A stretch of 64,000 nucleotides of DNA from JAAXQD01 sp963790095 (GCA_963790095.1 CAWBNO010000003.1:1-64000), one strand, 5' to 3'; positions 43,536 through 52,912 are shown, counted from the stretch's first letter. Numbers and translations: made by a program. Notes: a model not told the origin generated them from the letters alone.

Positions 43536-44177
43536 ATGAATTGGTTCACCAATACCTTCGGGAGTTCAGTGGGAAAAAAGCTGATGATGGCGGTCACCGG
43601 CCTTTTTTTCTGTTTATTTTTGGTGTTGCATCTTGCCGGAAACCTGACCCTTTATATGGGTAAAGATGTTTTTAATTCCTATGCTGAACATCTTCATTCT
43701 TTGGGACCCCTCCTTACCGTGGCCGAATGGGGGCTTTTAATTTTTGCCGTTGTCCATGTTTCTACGGGGTTGTTCCTTTTTTATCAGAATTTCAAAGCCA
43801 GACCCCAACGATATGCTGTCAACAAACGTGCCGGCGGCCGAACGCTGGGGTCGGCAACCATGCCCTACACCGGCGTTGTTCTGCTGTTGTTTGTTTTCTA
43901 CCACCTGTTCAACTTTCATTTTGTGGATAAAACCCATACCACCATTTTTCAGATTGTTTCGAATGCATTTGCACAACCCGGCTATGTATTGATTTATACG
44001 TTTGCCATGATCATCGCGGCGGTTCATGTCAGCCATGGATTTTGGAGTGCATTTCAGACCCTCGGCGCCAATCATCCGAAGTACACACCTTTTTTAAGGG
44101 GGCTGAGCATTGTATTCAGCCTGATTGTCGGGATCGGGTTTGGTTTTATTCCGATTTATGTTTCGTTATTAGTATAG
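43536..44177 (+). CDS. sdhC: Succinate dehydrogenase/fumarate reductase cytochrome b subunit (type B, single anchor)
   Basis: The 213-residue integral membrane protein has five predicted helices and the conserved His ligands for two hemes: VLHLAGNLTLYM, YAEHLHSLG, FAVVHVSTGLFLF, FYHLFNFHFVDK and IAAVHVSHGFWSAFQTLG. This is the single-polypeptide di-heme anchor of type B succinate:quinone oxidoreductases, so no sdhD is expected, and none is present. CGGAGGAAAAA (43525-43535) precedes the start. Its stop codon is the first base(s) of a MITE-like element that separates it from sdhA. Confidence 0.93.
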   Translation: MNWFTNTFGSSVGKKLMMAVTGLFFCLFLVLHLAGNLTLYMGKDVFNSYAEHLHSLGPLLTVAEWGLLIFAVVHVSTGLFLFYQNFKARPQRYAVNKRAGGRTLGSATMPYTGVVLLLFVFYHLFNFHFVDKTHTTIFQIVSNAFAQPGYVLIYTFAMIIAAVHVSHGFWSAFQTLGANHPKYTPFLRGLSIVFSLIVGIGFGFIPIYVSLLV

Positions 44178-44317
44178 TGTCTATCCATAAATGAGGATTT
44201 TTGTTAAAGATCAAGGCATGCGAAAAAAATTACCACAGGCATATGATTGATATTCCGAGGATTATTTTTTGAGTATAACGCAGATATTGGACAAAAAGAC
44301 CATTTATGGATGGATAC
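44177..44317. repeat. MITE-like element, family 2, copy 2, between sdhC and sdhA
   Basis: The terminal inverted repeats are GTGTCTATCCATAAATG (44177-44193) and CATTTATGGATGGATAC (44301-44317). It is the reverse-orientation match of 32269-32409. It begins on the last base of the sdhC stop codon and ends five bases before AAGGAG of sdhA, so it fills the whole intergenic gap of the operon. Confidence 0.85.
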
Positions 44318-44336
44318 GGATAAGGAGATAACCATC

Positions 44337-46247
44337 ATGCTTGACGCAAAAATACCTTCAGGGCCTCTTACGGAAAAGTGGGATAAGCACCGTTTTGAGC
44401 TGAAACTCGTCAATCCGGCCAACAAAAGAAAATACAATATCATTGTGGTTGGAACAGGTCTTGCCGGGGGGTCTGCAGCGGCATCACTGGCCGAACTCGG
44501 ATATTACGTAAAAAACTTCTGTATCCAGGACAGCCCGCGGCGTGCCCACAGCATTGCCGCCCAGGGTGGAATCAACGCCGCCAAAAACTATCAAAATGAC
44601 GGCGACAGTATCTGGCGCCTTTTTTACGACACCATCAAGGGCGGTGATTTCAGGGCCAGAGAAGCCAATGTGTATCGCCTGGCCCAGGTCAGCAATAATA
44701 TTATCGACCAATGCGTTGCCCAAGGGATACCTTTTGCCCGGGAATACGGAGGGCTTTTGGCCAATCGAAGCTTTGGCGGCGCTCAGGTTTCCAGAACCTT
44801 TTATGCCAGGGGCCAGACCGGGCAGCAACTTCTCTTGGGCGCATACAGTTCATTGATGCGACAAGTTGCGGTGGGCAAGGTCACCCTGTTTCCCCGCCGG
44901 GAGATGCTGGATCTGGTGGTGATCAACGGACAGGTAAGGGGCATCGTTGTCAGAAATCTGATTTCGGGTGAAATCGAAAGTCATGCAGCCGATGCCGTGG
45001 TCATGTGCACCGGCGGATATGCCAATGTTTTTTACCTTTCAACCAATGCCATGGCATCCAATGTGAGCGCCACTTTCAGGGCCTACAAAAAAGGCGCTTT
45101 TTTCGCCAACCCTTGTTATACGCAGATTCATCCGACCTGCATTCCCGTGCATGGAACCTACCAATCCAAACTGACCCTCATGAGTGAAAGTCTTCGAAAT
45201 GACGGTCGTGTCTGGGTTCCGAAAACGCCTGGAGACCGTCGGCCGCCGAACCAGATCCCCGAATCTGAAAGAGATTATTACCTTGAAAACAAATACCCCA
45301 GTTTCGGGAACCTGGTTCCTCGCGATGTGGCGTCCCGGAATGCCAAGGCCCAGTGCGATTTGGGCAAGGGCGTCGGAGAAACCGGTTTTGCGGTGTATCT
45401 TGATTTTAAGGATGCCATCAAAAGAGACGGAAAAGAGGTCATTGCCCAAAAATACGGCAACCTGTTTCAGATGTATGAAAAAATCACCGCTTCGAATCCC
45501 TATGAAGCGCCCATGATGATTTATCCGGCATCTCATTATGTCATGGGGGGACTTTGGGTGGATTACAATCTCATGAGTACCTTGCCGGGGCTTTTTGTTA
45601 TGGGTGAAGCCAACTTTTCGGACCACGGTGCCAATCGACTGGGTGCCAGCGCCTTGATGCAGGGACTGGCGGACGGTTATTTCGTGATTCCATATACCAT
45701 CGGCGGATATCTCGCAGGAACGGATCGGCCGGAAGTCACCACCGATCATCCTGCTTTCAAGGACACGGTTCACCATGCCTCAGAACGAATTAACAAGCTG
45801 CTTTCCATCAACGGAAAACGAACGGTGGATGACTTTCACCGGGAGCTGGGACACATTCTCTGGGAATACTGTGGCATGTCCAGAAACGACGAAGGCCTTT
45901 TGAAGGCCAGAAAGCTTATTCAGGAACTTCGGGGAGAATTTTGGGAAAATGCCGTGGTTCCGGGTTCTGACAAAGATTTCAACCAAAGCCTGGAGCGTGC
46001 CGGCCGCGTGGCCGATTTTTTGGAGTTTGCAGAACTGATGGTGGTCGATGCCTTTGAGCGCAAAGAATCCTGCGGCGGCCATTTTAATGAAGGATACCAG
46101 ACCGAGGAAAACGAGGCCAAGCGGGATGATGAGAATTTCTGTCATGTGGCTGCGTGGGAATATAAAGGAGATGACGCGCAGCCCGAACTCCACAAGGAAC
46201 CCCTTGTTTTTGAAAATGTTGAATTAACACAGAGGAGTTACAAATGA
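44337..46247 (+). CDS. sdhA: Succinate dehydrogenase/fumarate reductase flavoprotein subunit
   Basis: The protein has about 636 residues. FAD-binding GxGxxG is in IIVVGTGLAGGSAAASLAEL, and the covalent-FAD His is in RRAHSIAAQGGINAAKN. Later come the substrate-site residues HPTCIPVHGTYQSKLTLMSE and FSDHGANRLGASALMQGLAD. It oxidises succinate or reduces fumarate. ATG 44337 is chosen because AAGGAG (44322-44327) precedes it; an upstream in-frame extension to 44247 would translate the MITE-like element. Its stop codon overlaps the sdhB start by four bases. Confidence 0.95.
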   Translation: MLDAKIPSGPLTEKWDKHRFELKLVNPANKRKYNIIVVGTGLAGGSAAASLAELGYYVKNFCIQDSPRRAHSIAAQGGINAAKNYQNDGDSIWRLFYDTIKGGDFRAREANVYRLAQVSNNIIDQCVAQGIPFAREYGGLLANRSFGGAQVSRTFYARGQTGQQLLLGAYSSLMRQVAVGKVTLFPRREMLDLVVINGQVRGIVVRNLISGEIESHAADAVVMCTGGYANVFYLSTNAMASNVSATFRAYKKGAFFANPCYTQIHPTCIPVHGTYQSKLTLMSESLRNDGRVWVPKTPGDRRPPNQIPESERDYYLENKYPSFGNLVPRDVASRNAKAQCDLGKGVGETGFAVYLDFKDAIKRDGKEVIAQKYGNLFQMYEKITASNPYEAPMMIYPASHYVMGGLWVDYNLMSTLPGLFVMGEANFSDHGANRLGASALMQGLADGYFVIPYTIGGYLAGTDRPEVTTDHPAFKDTVHHASERINKLLSINGKRTVDDFHRELGHILWEYCGMSRNDEGLLKARKLIQELRGEFWENAVVPGSDKDFNQSLERAGRVADFLEFAELMVVDAFERKESCGGHFNEGYQTEENEAKRDDENFCHVAAWEYKGDDAQPELHKEPLVFENVELTQRSYK

Positions 46248-47008
46248 CAAAAAATATAAACATAACGCTGAAAATCTGGCGCCAAAAGAACGCCCATGTG
46301 AAAGGCGGCTTTGAAACCTATCATGCCGCGAATATTTCAACGGACATGTCATTTTTGGAAATGATCGACGTCGTTAACGAACAACTCACCTTGGACGGTA
46401 AAGACCCCGTTGCATTTGATCACGACTGTCGGGAAGGGATCTGCGGAATGTGCGGGGCCGTGGTCAACGGTCGTGCACACGGTCCGGAAAAAGGAACGAC
46501 CCTGTGCCAGCTTCACATGCGGCATTTTTCCGACGGTGATGCCATCGTCATCGAACCCTGGCGTGCCAAGGCATTTCCCATCATAAAAGATATTGCGGTG
46601 GATCGAAGCGCCTTCGATGAGATCATCATTGCAGGGGGGTATATTTCTGTGAACACCGGCGGTGCGCCGGATGCCAACGCAATACCCATCCCCCAGGAAA
46701 TTGCGGAAAAAGCCATGGATGCCGCTGCGTGCATCGGGTGCGGTGCTTGCGTCGCTTCATGTCCCAATGCGTCGGCCATGCTCTTTACAGGGGCAAAGAT
46801 TTCCCAGTTCGCCCTTCTTCCCCAGGGTAGACCGGAAGCCGCCCGGCGGGCCCTGGACATGGTTCAGAAGATGGATGAGCTCTGTTTCGGCAACTGCAGC
46901 AACGAGAGAGAATGTGAAGCAGAATGCCCAAAGGAGATTTCCATATCCAATATCGCCCGCATGAACCGTGAGTTTATAAAAGCGAGTTCAATTTCATCGG
47001 TAATGTAA
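46244..47008 (+). CDS. sdhB: Succinate dehydrogenase/fumarate reductase iron-sulfur subunit
   Basis: The 254-residue protein has all three cluster motifs: [2Fe-2S] in DHDCREGICGMCGAVVNG with TTLCQLHM; [4Fe-4S] in CIGCGACVASCPNAS; and the third cluster in CFGNCSNERECEAECPKEI. The start ATG overlaps the sdhA stop (ATGA at 46244), which implies coupled translation. The order sdhC-sdhA-sdhB is that of type B complexes. In sulfate reducers the enzyme works in the oxidative TCA branch or as a fumarate reductase. Confidence 0.95.
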   Translation: MTKNINITLKIWRQKNAHVKGGFETYHAANISTDMSFLEMIDVVNEQLTLDGKDPVAFDHDCREGICGMCGAVVNGRAHGPEKGTTLCQLHMRHFSDGDAIVIEPWRAKAFPIIKDIAVDRSAFDEIIIAGGYISVNTGGAPDANAIPIPQEIAEKAMDAAACIGCGACVASCPNASAMLFTGAKISQFALLPQGRPEAARRALDMVQKMDELCFGNCSNERECEAECPKEISISNIARMNREFIKASSISSVM

Positions 47009-47346
47009 CACGCTTCTCAAACTTGAACCCCTAAAAAAAACAGTGTCCCAATGGAAAGACTCGTTTTTAAGGGGTTTAAGCGTGATTTCTCTGCAACTTT
47101 CTCCTGCAAACCGCACCACATTTTATCCGTTTATCCCCTTCGGCGGATTTACCCTTGCATCGCCAAGGGCTTTTCGCCAAAAGACTCAAAAATTGCCCTT
47201 GGGAAGGCAACTGATATCGTGACCGTAAGCATTTCGATGGGAACATATTTTGGGGAGCTGTTTTAAACGGTGTAAAAAGGGTCCTTGACTGTTCGATCCA
47301 AAGTGTCATATTGATCTATCACAAAATATTTAATATTGAGGTGGTT
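47009..47346. other. Intergenic region after sdhB
   Basis: This 338-base gap has no credible gene. An imperfect inverted pair CCAAGGGC (47162-47169) / GCCCTTGG (about 47196-47203) may be a weak terminator. A frame of 71 codons at 47051 has no ribosome site. Confidence 0.4.
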
Positions 47347-48480
47347 ATGGAGAATCTGTTTGTTTTTTTTGATAAAATTTCTTTGATGGTCGGTGTCCGG
47401 TCCGTATACCTCCATCTCCTTTTTAAGGTCCTCTTTGCCATCCTATTCTCTTATATTATCTGGTTGATCTTATTACGTATTCTTGCCGTTTTTGAAAAAA
47501 AGACCCAAAAAAACGATAAGATTCAAATTGACACAGAGATTTTCAGGGTCATACGCAGGGCGCTGTTTTATGGCGTGATCCTCGCAACCGGCACATATCT
47601 CATAAGACTTTTCAACACCGGTCTTTTGGAAAAATTTTTTCATTCGTTGATGATTATACTTTTGGCAACTCCCACAAAGGAGGGTCTTTTAATCGTCCTG
47701 GAATACCTCGAAAAAAATATAATAGACAGAACGAAAACCAAAGTGGACGATATTATTTTCGACCTTCTCCATAAATTTTCAGGCGCTATTATTTATGCAA
47801 CCGCTGTGATTCTGGCCCTCGATGTTCTGGGGGTGAATGTCATGCCCTTTATCGCGGGTGCAGGGGTGGTCGGCATTGCCATCGGTTTTGCCGCCAAAGA
47901 CACGTTGTCGAATCTCATCGCCGGGGTATTGCTTATTATCGACAGACCCTTTGAAATCGGCGACCGGATCGAAGTTTGGAGTGCGCCCGCCGGAAGCGCC
48001 ACCTGGGGAGATGTTATCGATATCGGTTTGCGGGCCACCAAAATCAAAACAACCGATCATATTATTATCATTATACCCAACAATGAAATCATGACACGGG
48101 ATATCGTCAACTACACCAGTATTTCAACAAAGATCAGGGTCCGTATCAATGTGGGAGTCGCCTATGACACCGATATTGAAAAAGCAAAAGAATTGATCAG
48201 GGATGTCGCCGGCCAAGCGGCCTGGATTTCCAAGGAACCGCCGCCAAAAGTGGTTGTGAGAAACTTTGGAGAATCGTCGGTGGATCTTCAGTTGCGGGTG
48301 TGGATCGATAATGCGCGGAAACGGATGGATACCATTTCCTATATTACCGATAAGATTAAAGCGGCGTTTGATAAAAACGGGATTGAGATTCCCTATCCAA
48401 AACGGGACATTACCCTAATAAGACGGTCCATCGCCCACCCGGAGAAGCCGAAACAGAAATCTGTTGATAAAACTTCTTGA
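47347..48480 (+). CDS. Small-conductance mechanosensitive channel (MscS family)
   Basis: The protein has 377 residues. Several N-terminal helices lie in the first 150 residues, then the classic pore helix GAGVVGIAIGFAAKDTLSNL with the Gly/Ala pattern, the beta-domain IDRPFEIGDRIEVWSAPAGS, and the C-terminal motif IEIPYPKRDITLIRR. In contrast to the gene at 6571, it has the canonical pore. ATG 47347 is used because GAGGTGG (47338-47344) precedes it; the open frame continues upstream to 47311. It heads a rightward set with HTH-EIIA, ClC and Usp genes. Confidence 0.92.
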   Translation: MENLFVFFDKISLMVGVRSVYLHLLFKVLFAILFSYIIWLILLRILAVFEKKTQKNDKIQIDTEIFRVIRRALFYGVILATGTYLIRLFNTGLLEKFFHSLMIILLATPTKEGLLIVLEYLEKNIIDRTKTKVDDIIFDLLHKFSGAIIYATAVILALDVLGVNVMPFIAGAGVVGIAIGFAAKDTLSNLIAGVLLIIDRPFEIGDRIEVWSAPAGSATWGDVIDIGLRATKIKTTDHIIIIIPNNEIMTRDIVNYTSISTKIRVRINVGVAYDTDIEKAKELIRDVAGQAAWISKEPPPKVVVRNFGESSVDLQLRVWIDNARKRMDTISYITDKIKAAFDKNGIEIPYPKRDITLIRRSIAHPEKPKQKSVDKTS

Positions 48481-48556
48481 TTTGGGAGCGTATAGAAGTT
48501 AACATGTATGCTTTTGTAATAATAAAAGAAAACAGTTTTTTTAATCTGATAGACAT

Positions 48557-49246
48557 ATGAAACTTACCATCAATGAAGTTGCACGGTGTCTCCGCCTTCC
48601 GGTAACCACCGTGGATCGCTGGATACGCCAGGGCAGGATACCCATACAAAAAAGCAGCAATGGCTATATCGTCAATGAATCTGCTCTGGAGAAATGGGCT
48701 GCCATGTATCGGCTGCCGTTTTCGCTGCCCAAAAAAATTAATACTCAACTCCAGGAAAAGAGGCTGGAAAATCTCCTCCCTGCAATGGATCGCGGCGGGG
48801 TAATCTATGGAATTAAAGGGGATGACGTAGAGACTGTTTTGAGAGGAGCCGTGGAAAAAATGCAGTTGCCATTGGCTAGTTCAAAGGAAAAACTTTATCA
48901 GTGCCTGCTGGAAAGAGAACATCTTACATCAACGGGCATCGGTAAAGGCGTCGCCATTCCTCATCCCCACGATCCCCTTCCGGATACGTTTGAAAAACCC
49001 GTAATAACCACCTGTTTTCTCGAAAAACCGGTGGACTTTAATGCGGTGGATGACCGGCTCGTGTTTGTTATGTTTATCCTTTTAAGCCCGTCCATTAAAA
49101 TCCATCTCCATCTTCTTTCAAGGCTTTCTTTTTGTGTTCGTGACAATACATTCGTGGAATTTTTAAAAACATATCCGGATTCATCGGCGTATTTTTCAAA
49201 AATAACTGAATTTGAGAATATACTCGACAGAGCAGATAATTCATAG
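48557..49246 (+). CDS. Fusion of an excisionase-like HTH domain and a PTS EIIA (Ntr/Fru-type) domain
   Basis: The 229-residue protein begins with a MerR/excisionase-type helix-turn-helix at residues 1-50 (LTINEVARCLRLPVTTVDRW, IRQGRIPIQKSSNGYIVNES). Residues ~80-225 are a PTS EIIA type-2 domain with the phosphorylatable His in GKGVAIPHPH (His136 in the GVAIPHG-like motif). No transport PTS components are nearby, so a regulatory role is likely, in which the phosphorylation state of EIIA could steer DNA binding. The stop is 11 bases before the chloride channel gene, which may be its target. Function inferred from domains and context. Confidence 0.82.
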   Translation: MKLTINEVARCLRLPVTTVDRWIRQGRIPIQKSSNGYIVNESALEKWAAMYRLPFSLPKKINTQLQEKRLENLLPAMDRGGVIYGIKGDDVETVLRGAVEKMQLPLASSKEKLYQCLLEREHLTSTGIGKGVAIPHPHDPLPDTFEKPVITTCFLEKPVDFNAVDDRLVFVMFILLSPSIKIHLHLLSRLSFCVRDNTFVEFLKTYPDSSAYFSKITEFENILDRADNS

Positions 49247-49257
49247 GTGTCGGCGAT

Positions 49258-50982
49258 ATGCGCGTTTTAAAATTATGGCGCTACCCTACAAACTGGGCAA
49301 TTTTCCGTTTAGATGATCGTCTTCTCCTCATATTGATGGCTATTATTGTCGGCAACTGCAGTGGCGTGGCATCGGTAATTCTCAACCGATCTCTTCTGGC
49401 CATGTCCGGATGGCTTCATCATTTCCGTTCCCACTGGTGGGTCTTTGTGCTTCCTGCTATCGGTGCAGCACTTTCTTGTCTGTTTCTGGAAAAAATCGTC
49501 AAAGAAGGGGCCGGGCACGGGGTGCCGGAAGTTATCTACAGTGTATCCCGTTACGGGGGTCTGCTGAGGTTTCGCTCGAGTTTTTCAAGGCTGATATCGA
49601 GCTGTCTGACCATAGGCACCGGGGGGTCCGCCGGTCCTGAAGCCCCCGTTGTTATCAGCGGAGCGGCCATTGGTTCAAACATCGCCAAATATTTTTCCTT
49701 AAACGATCGACAGCGGGTGACACTCGTCGGTTGCGGTGCCGCCGGCGCAATATCCTCCATCTTCAATGCCCCGATTGCGGGAATGGTCTTTGCCATTGAA
49801 GTGATTGTCGGAGAATGGAAATCCGTAAATATTGTCCCCATTGCCATTGCTTCGGTGGCCGGTACCGAAATCAGCCGTATTCTCCAGGGGAACCAGATCC
49901 CTTTCGGCCATCATCTGTTCAAAATCGATCTACTGAATGTCTTTGCCTGTCTCGGATTGGCCGTACTGGCGGCAGCGGCGTCCATTCTCCTAACCCGAAT
50001 GCTCAGATCCATGCACACCATATCCCACAAGGTTTCAGGCCCCCTGTGGCTGCGGGCCGCCATCGGCGGATGTGCCGTGGGAATCATCGGCCTTTTTCTC
50101 CCGGTGGTCCTGGGTGAAGGATATCATGCGGTGGAAGCCCTCATTGGAGGACGTTACTCCCAGGGGCTGGTGTTTGTGGCACTGGCTTCGTTTGCCAAGA
50201 TCGCGGCCACCGCTTTAACCCTGGGTTGGGGAGGGTCCGGTGGAATATTTGCCCCCTGTCTGGTTATCGGAAGTCTTGTGGGGGTGACGTATCATCATTT
50301 TCTTTCGGTGATCTGGTCTTCGGCATTATGGGCCAACGAAGGTTACTATGCATTGTTGGGAATGGCAGGGCTTATCAGCGGAATGCTCCAGGCGCCTTTG
50401 ACCGGAATTTTTCTTATTATCGAAATTACCGGGGGGTATGAGGTCATTCTTCCCCTGATCCTCGTGTCTGCTGTGACGACAACCCTGTGCCATTACATTG
50501 AACCGGCATCCTATTATCTCAAGGATCTTGTCGAGCACGGGCATCTATTAAGACCCGGTACCGACGCCCGGGTTCTATCAGACCTGAACGTTCCGGAGCT
50601 TATTGAAAGGGACTGTATTATCGTAAAACAGAATATGCTCCTTCGGGATTTTATTCATATCGTCCAAAAATCCCACCGGAACTATTTCCCGGTGGCAGAT
50701 GATAAGACCGGTAATTTTCTGGGGATCATCCATTTGGATGATATTCGACCCTATCTTTTTAATCCGGTCATGTATGATGCCGTTTTTTTGGGACAGATTA
50801 TGAATACCCGGGTTGAGGTGGTTCATCCTAACGACGATTTGTTAGAAGTGCTTCGTAAAATGGATGTTAAAGGCCTGTTTTCCATGCCGGTGGTCATGAA
50901 CAACAGATTTGTCGGCCTGATTTCAAAGGCGACAATCCTGGATCAATATCGAAAGGAACTTATGGTTCAGACCAGCCATTGA
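49258..50982 (+). CDS. ClC-type chloride channel/transporter with C-terminal CBS pair
   Basis: The protein has 574 residues. About 420 form the ClC membrane domain (selectivity segments GTGGSAGPEAPVVISGAAIG, GWGGSGGIFAPCLVIGSL and the tyrosine-region EPASYYLKDL), followed by two CBS domains (FPVADDKTGNFLGIIHLDDI; FSMPVVMNNRFVGLISKATI). In E. coli ClC the gating Glu lies in GREGP; here the equivalent reads GSAGPE, so that Glu is absent, as in many bacterial ClCs of this subgroup. CBS domains usually sense adenosine nucleotides. ATG 49258 follows the HTH-EIIA stop by 11 bases. Confidence 0.9.
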   Translation: MRVLKLWRYPTNWAIFRLDDRLLLILMAIIVGNCSGVASVILNRSLLAMSGWLHHFRSHWWVFVLPAIGAALSCLFLEKIVKEGAGHGVPEVIYSVSRYGGLLRFRSSFSRLISSCLTIGTGGSAGPEAPVVISGAAIGSNIAKYFSLNDRQRVTLVGCGAAGAISSIFNAPIAGMVFAIEVIVGEWKSVNIVPIAIASVAGTEISRILQGNQIPFGHHLFKIDLLNVFACLGLAVLAAAASILLTRMLRSMHTISHKVSGPLWLRAAIGGCAVGIIGLFLPVVLGEGYHAVEALIGGRYSQGLVFVALASFAKIAATALTLGWGGSGGIFAPCLVIGSLVGVTYHHFLSVIWSSALWANEGYYALLGMAGLISGMLQAPLTGIFLIIEITGGYEVILPLILVSAVTTTLCHYIEPASYYLKDLVEHGHLLRPGTDARVLSDLNVPELIERDCIIVKQNMLLRDFIHIVQKSHRNYFPVADDKTGNFLGIIHLDDIRPYLFNPVMYDAVFLGQIMNTRVEVVHPNDDLLEVLRKMDVKGLFSMPVVMNNRFVGLISKATILDQYRKELMVQTSH

Positions 50983-51049
50983 TTGTGACGGCTTATGATT
51001 GCCTGTTAAAGTGAGCTCAAGCGAAATAAATGATACAAAGGAGGGGCAA

Positions 51050-51877
51050 ATGGATCATCAACTGCTACATATTTTTCGAAACACTCCCGTGGGAAGAGAA
51101 ACACTCCTGCAATCGATCTATTTTTGTAAAAAAGTCGGTGCTTCTCCGGTGATCTATGTCCCAAAGTCCACCAAATTTTTGATGTATTTTGAAAACGATG
51201 TGGTTCAAATAGACCTTGACAGTTCCTATCTCACCGCCCCGGAGACTGCCGTTGCCCACGCCACCGAATTGGTCGAGGCGGGAGGTTTGAATGTTGCATT
51301 ACTGGAACCGAAACATTACACTGCTTCGACCCTTCCCGATATTCCGACGACGTTCGATTACATGTGCTGCCCCCGAAGTGTCAGCGATTTAACTTCAAAG
51401 ATCGGTCTGGGATACATCGGCCCCAGGGTCAGACGTATTGTAAGGTCCGCCCGATTTCCGGTTCTCATCACAAGCGCTGTGTTTAAACCGTGGAAAAGTA
51501 TCGCGGTATTCTTCGGCGGTTCCGCCAATGCCATCAATGCACTCCGGCTGGGATTTCAGATCAGCAGGGTTTCCGGCATGTCGCTGGATGTTTTTACCCA
51601 GGTGGAAAACAGTTCTCCGGAATCGTACCGACAGGTTGTCAAGGATGAAAACCTCGAGGAAGAAATGGACCGTTATGTCAACGACTGGCATTTTTTTGAA
51701 AACAAAGTCTTTGAAGAAAATCTTTATGATGTGCCCCATGATGCCCTCGTGGTTTTGGGAGCCTTCGGTCACGGCGTTATTCGGAACTTTGTTTTTGGGA
51801 GCAAAATGGAAAAGATTCAGTCAACCCTTTCAAACAATCTGTTGATCGCAGGGCCCAACTATACGTCAATCCGCTGA
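51050..51877 (+). CDS. Universal stress protein-like tandem-domain protein
   Basis: The protein has about 275 residues. The second half has a Usp-type core (WKSIAVFFGGSANAINALRL, ALVVLGAFGHGVIRNFVFGS), with the G-2x-G-9x-G(S/T)-like nucleotide motif. The first half looks like a degenerate Usp domain (SIYFCKKVGASPVIYVPKST). ATG 51050 follows AAAGGAGGGG (51038-51046), a far better site than TTG 50999. It lies 67 bases after the chloride channel, so channel-associated stress signalling is plausible. Confidence 0.72.
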   Translation: MDHQLLHIFRNTPVGRETLLQSIYFCKKVGASPVIYVPKSTKFLMYFENDVVQIDLDSSYLTAPETAVAHATELVEAGGLNVALLEPKHYTASTLPDIPTTFDYMCCPRSVSDLTSKIGLGYIGPRVRRIVRSARFPVLITSAVFKPWKSIAVFFGGSANAINALRLGFQISRVSGMSLDVFTQVENSSPESYRQVVKDENLEEEMDRYVNDWHFFENKVFEENLYDVPHDALVVLGAFGHGVIRNFVFGSKMEKIQSTLSNNLLIAGPNYTSIR

Positions 51878-51931
51878 CCCATGGAACGTGGGGACGGATC
51901 TGAAATCTTCACGAAACATTTCAATTAATTT

Positions 51932-52912
51932 ATGGCAAAACACAATCTTCTTGTCATCCACCACGGCGCATTGGGTGATGTTGTCGCGACGTTTCCCGCC
52001 CTTTTAAAACTCAAAAAAAAATATGGCCGCCTGGAAATGCTCTGTGAGGGCAGGATCGGAGAGCTTGCCCGGTTTCTTGATATTGCAGACGATCATTTCC
52101 CCATGGAGGCTGCGGCCTTTGCGACCCTTTACTCGAGCCGTGTCGATCCGGTTGTAAAAAACATTCTGTTCGAATATGATAAGATTGTCCTTTTTTCACG
52201 CGCCCGCGATCTTCAAAATCGCCTATTTTCAATTACGGGAAAACCGGTTTGCCGCATCCAGCCGAAACCCGATATGGATCAAAACATCCATGTTGCCGAA
52301 CATGCTTTATCCCATCTTGTGAGATGCGGGTTCCTTGAAAAAGCGGACGTGGATACCGGAACTCTGTCATTTTCAGCGGTGCATCCGGATCGGAGAGATT
52401 CCAACTTCGACCGATCAAGAATTTTGATCCATCCCGGATCCGGGAGCCGGAAAAAATGCTGGCCGGTTTCCAATTTTATCAAAATCGCTCGATCGATCCG
52501 GGCAAGGGGCCGGCGGCCGGAGTTTATTCTCGGTCCTGGGGAAGATGATCTGGCCGATATTTTGACACGGGAGTTTTTTCAGCAGAACGAATACAGCGGC
52601 AACGTACATCGGATGGACAATCTCACGGAGCTTGCCTTGGGACTCAAAGCAAGCGGCGGTTTTATCGGAAACGATTCCGGAGTCAGCCATCTTTCCGCAT
52701 TTCTGGGCCTTCCCACAGTGGCTGTTTTCGGGCCTTCTGATCCCCAAAGATGGCGACCGATGGGGCGTCATGTGACCATCGTTCGGCCGGAGCTGGATTG
52801 CAGTCCCTGTTTTGAAACAGACAGCGCCGGGTGTGAAGAAATGGAATGCCTGACCCGGACATCTCCCGAGGATGTCTTGGCGGCGTACTTCAGGCTTGCC
52901 GGTTTGTCATAA
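51932..52912 (+). CDS. Glycosyltransferase family 9 (heptosyltransferase-like)
   Basis: The 326-residue protein begins LLVIHHGALGDVVATFPALL with the GALGD-type motif of ADP-heptose:LPS heptosyltransferases. The C-terminal nucleotide-sugar site is FIGNDSGVSHLSAFLGLPTV, followed by AVFGPSDPQRWRPMG. It probably adds heptose or a related sugar to LPS core at the inner membrane's cytoplasmic face. No other LPS genes are adjacent. The ATG lacks a strong ribosome site; the preceding gene ends 54 bases earlier. Confidence 0.88.
   Translation: MAKHNLLVIHHGALGDVVATFPALLKLKKKYGRLEMLCEGRIGELARFLDIADDHFPMEAAAFATLYSSRVDPVVKNILFEYDKIVLFSRARDLQNRLFSITGKPVCRIQPKPDMDQNIHVAEHALSHLVRCGFLEKADVDTGTLSFSAVHPDRRDSNFDRSRILIHPGSGSRKKCWPVSNFIKIARSIRARGRRPEFILGPGEDDLADILTREFFQQNEYSGNVHRMDNLTELALGLKASGGFIGNDSGVSHLSAFLGLPTVAVFGPSDPQRWRPMGRHVTIVRPELDCSPCFETDSAGCEEMECLTRTSPEDVLAAYFRLAGLS

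Noticed and set aside
44247..44336. Longer N-terminus for SdhA
   Set aside because: It would translate the MITE-like element; AAGGAG precedes ATG 44337 and the protein fits the family from there.
47051..47266. 71-codon frame after sdhB
   Set aside because: No ribosome site and no recognisable protein features.
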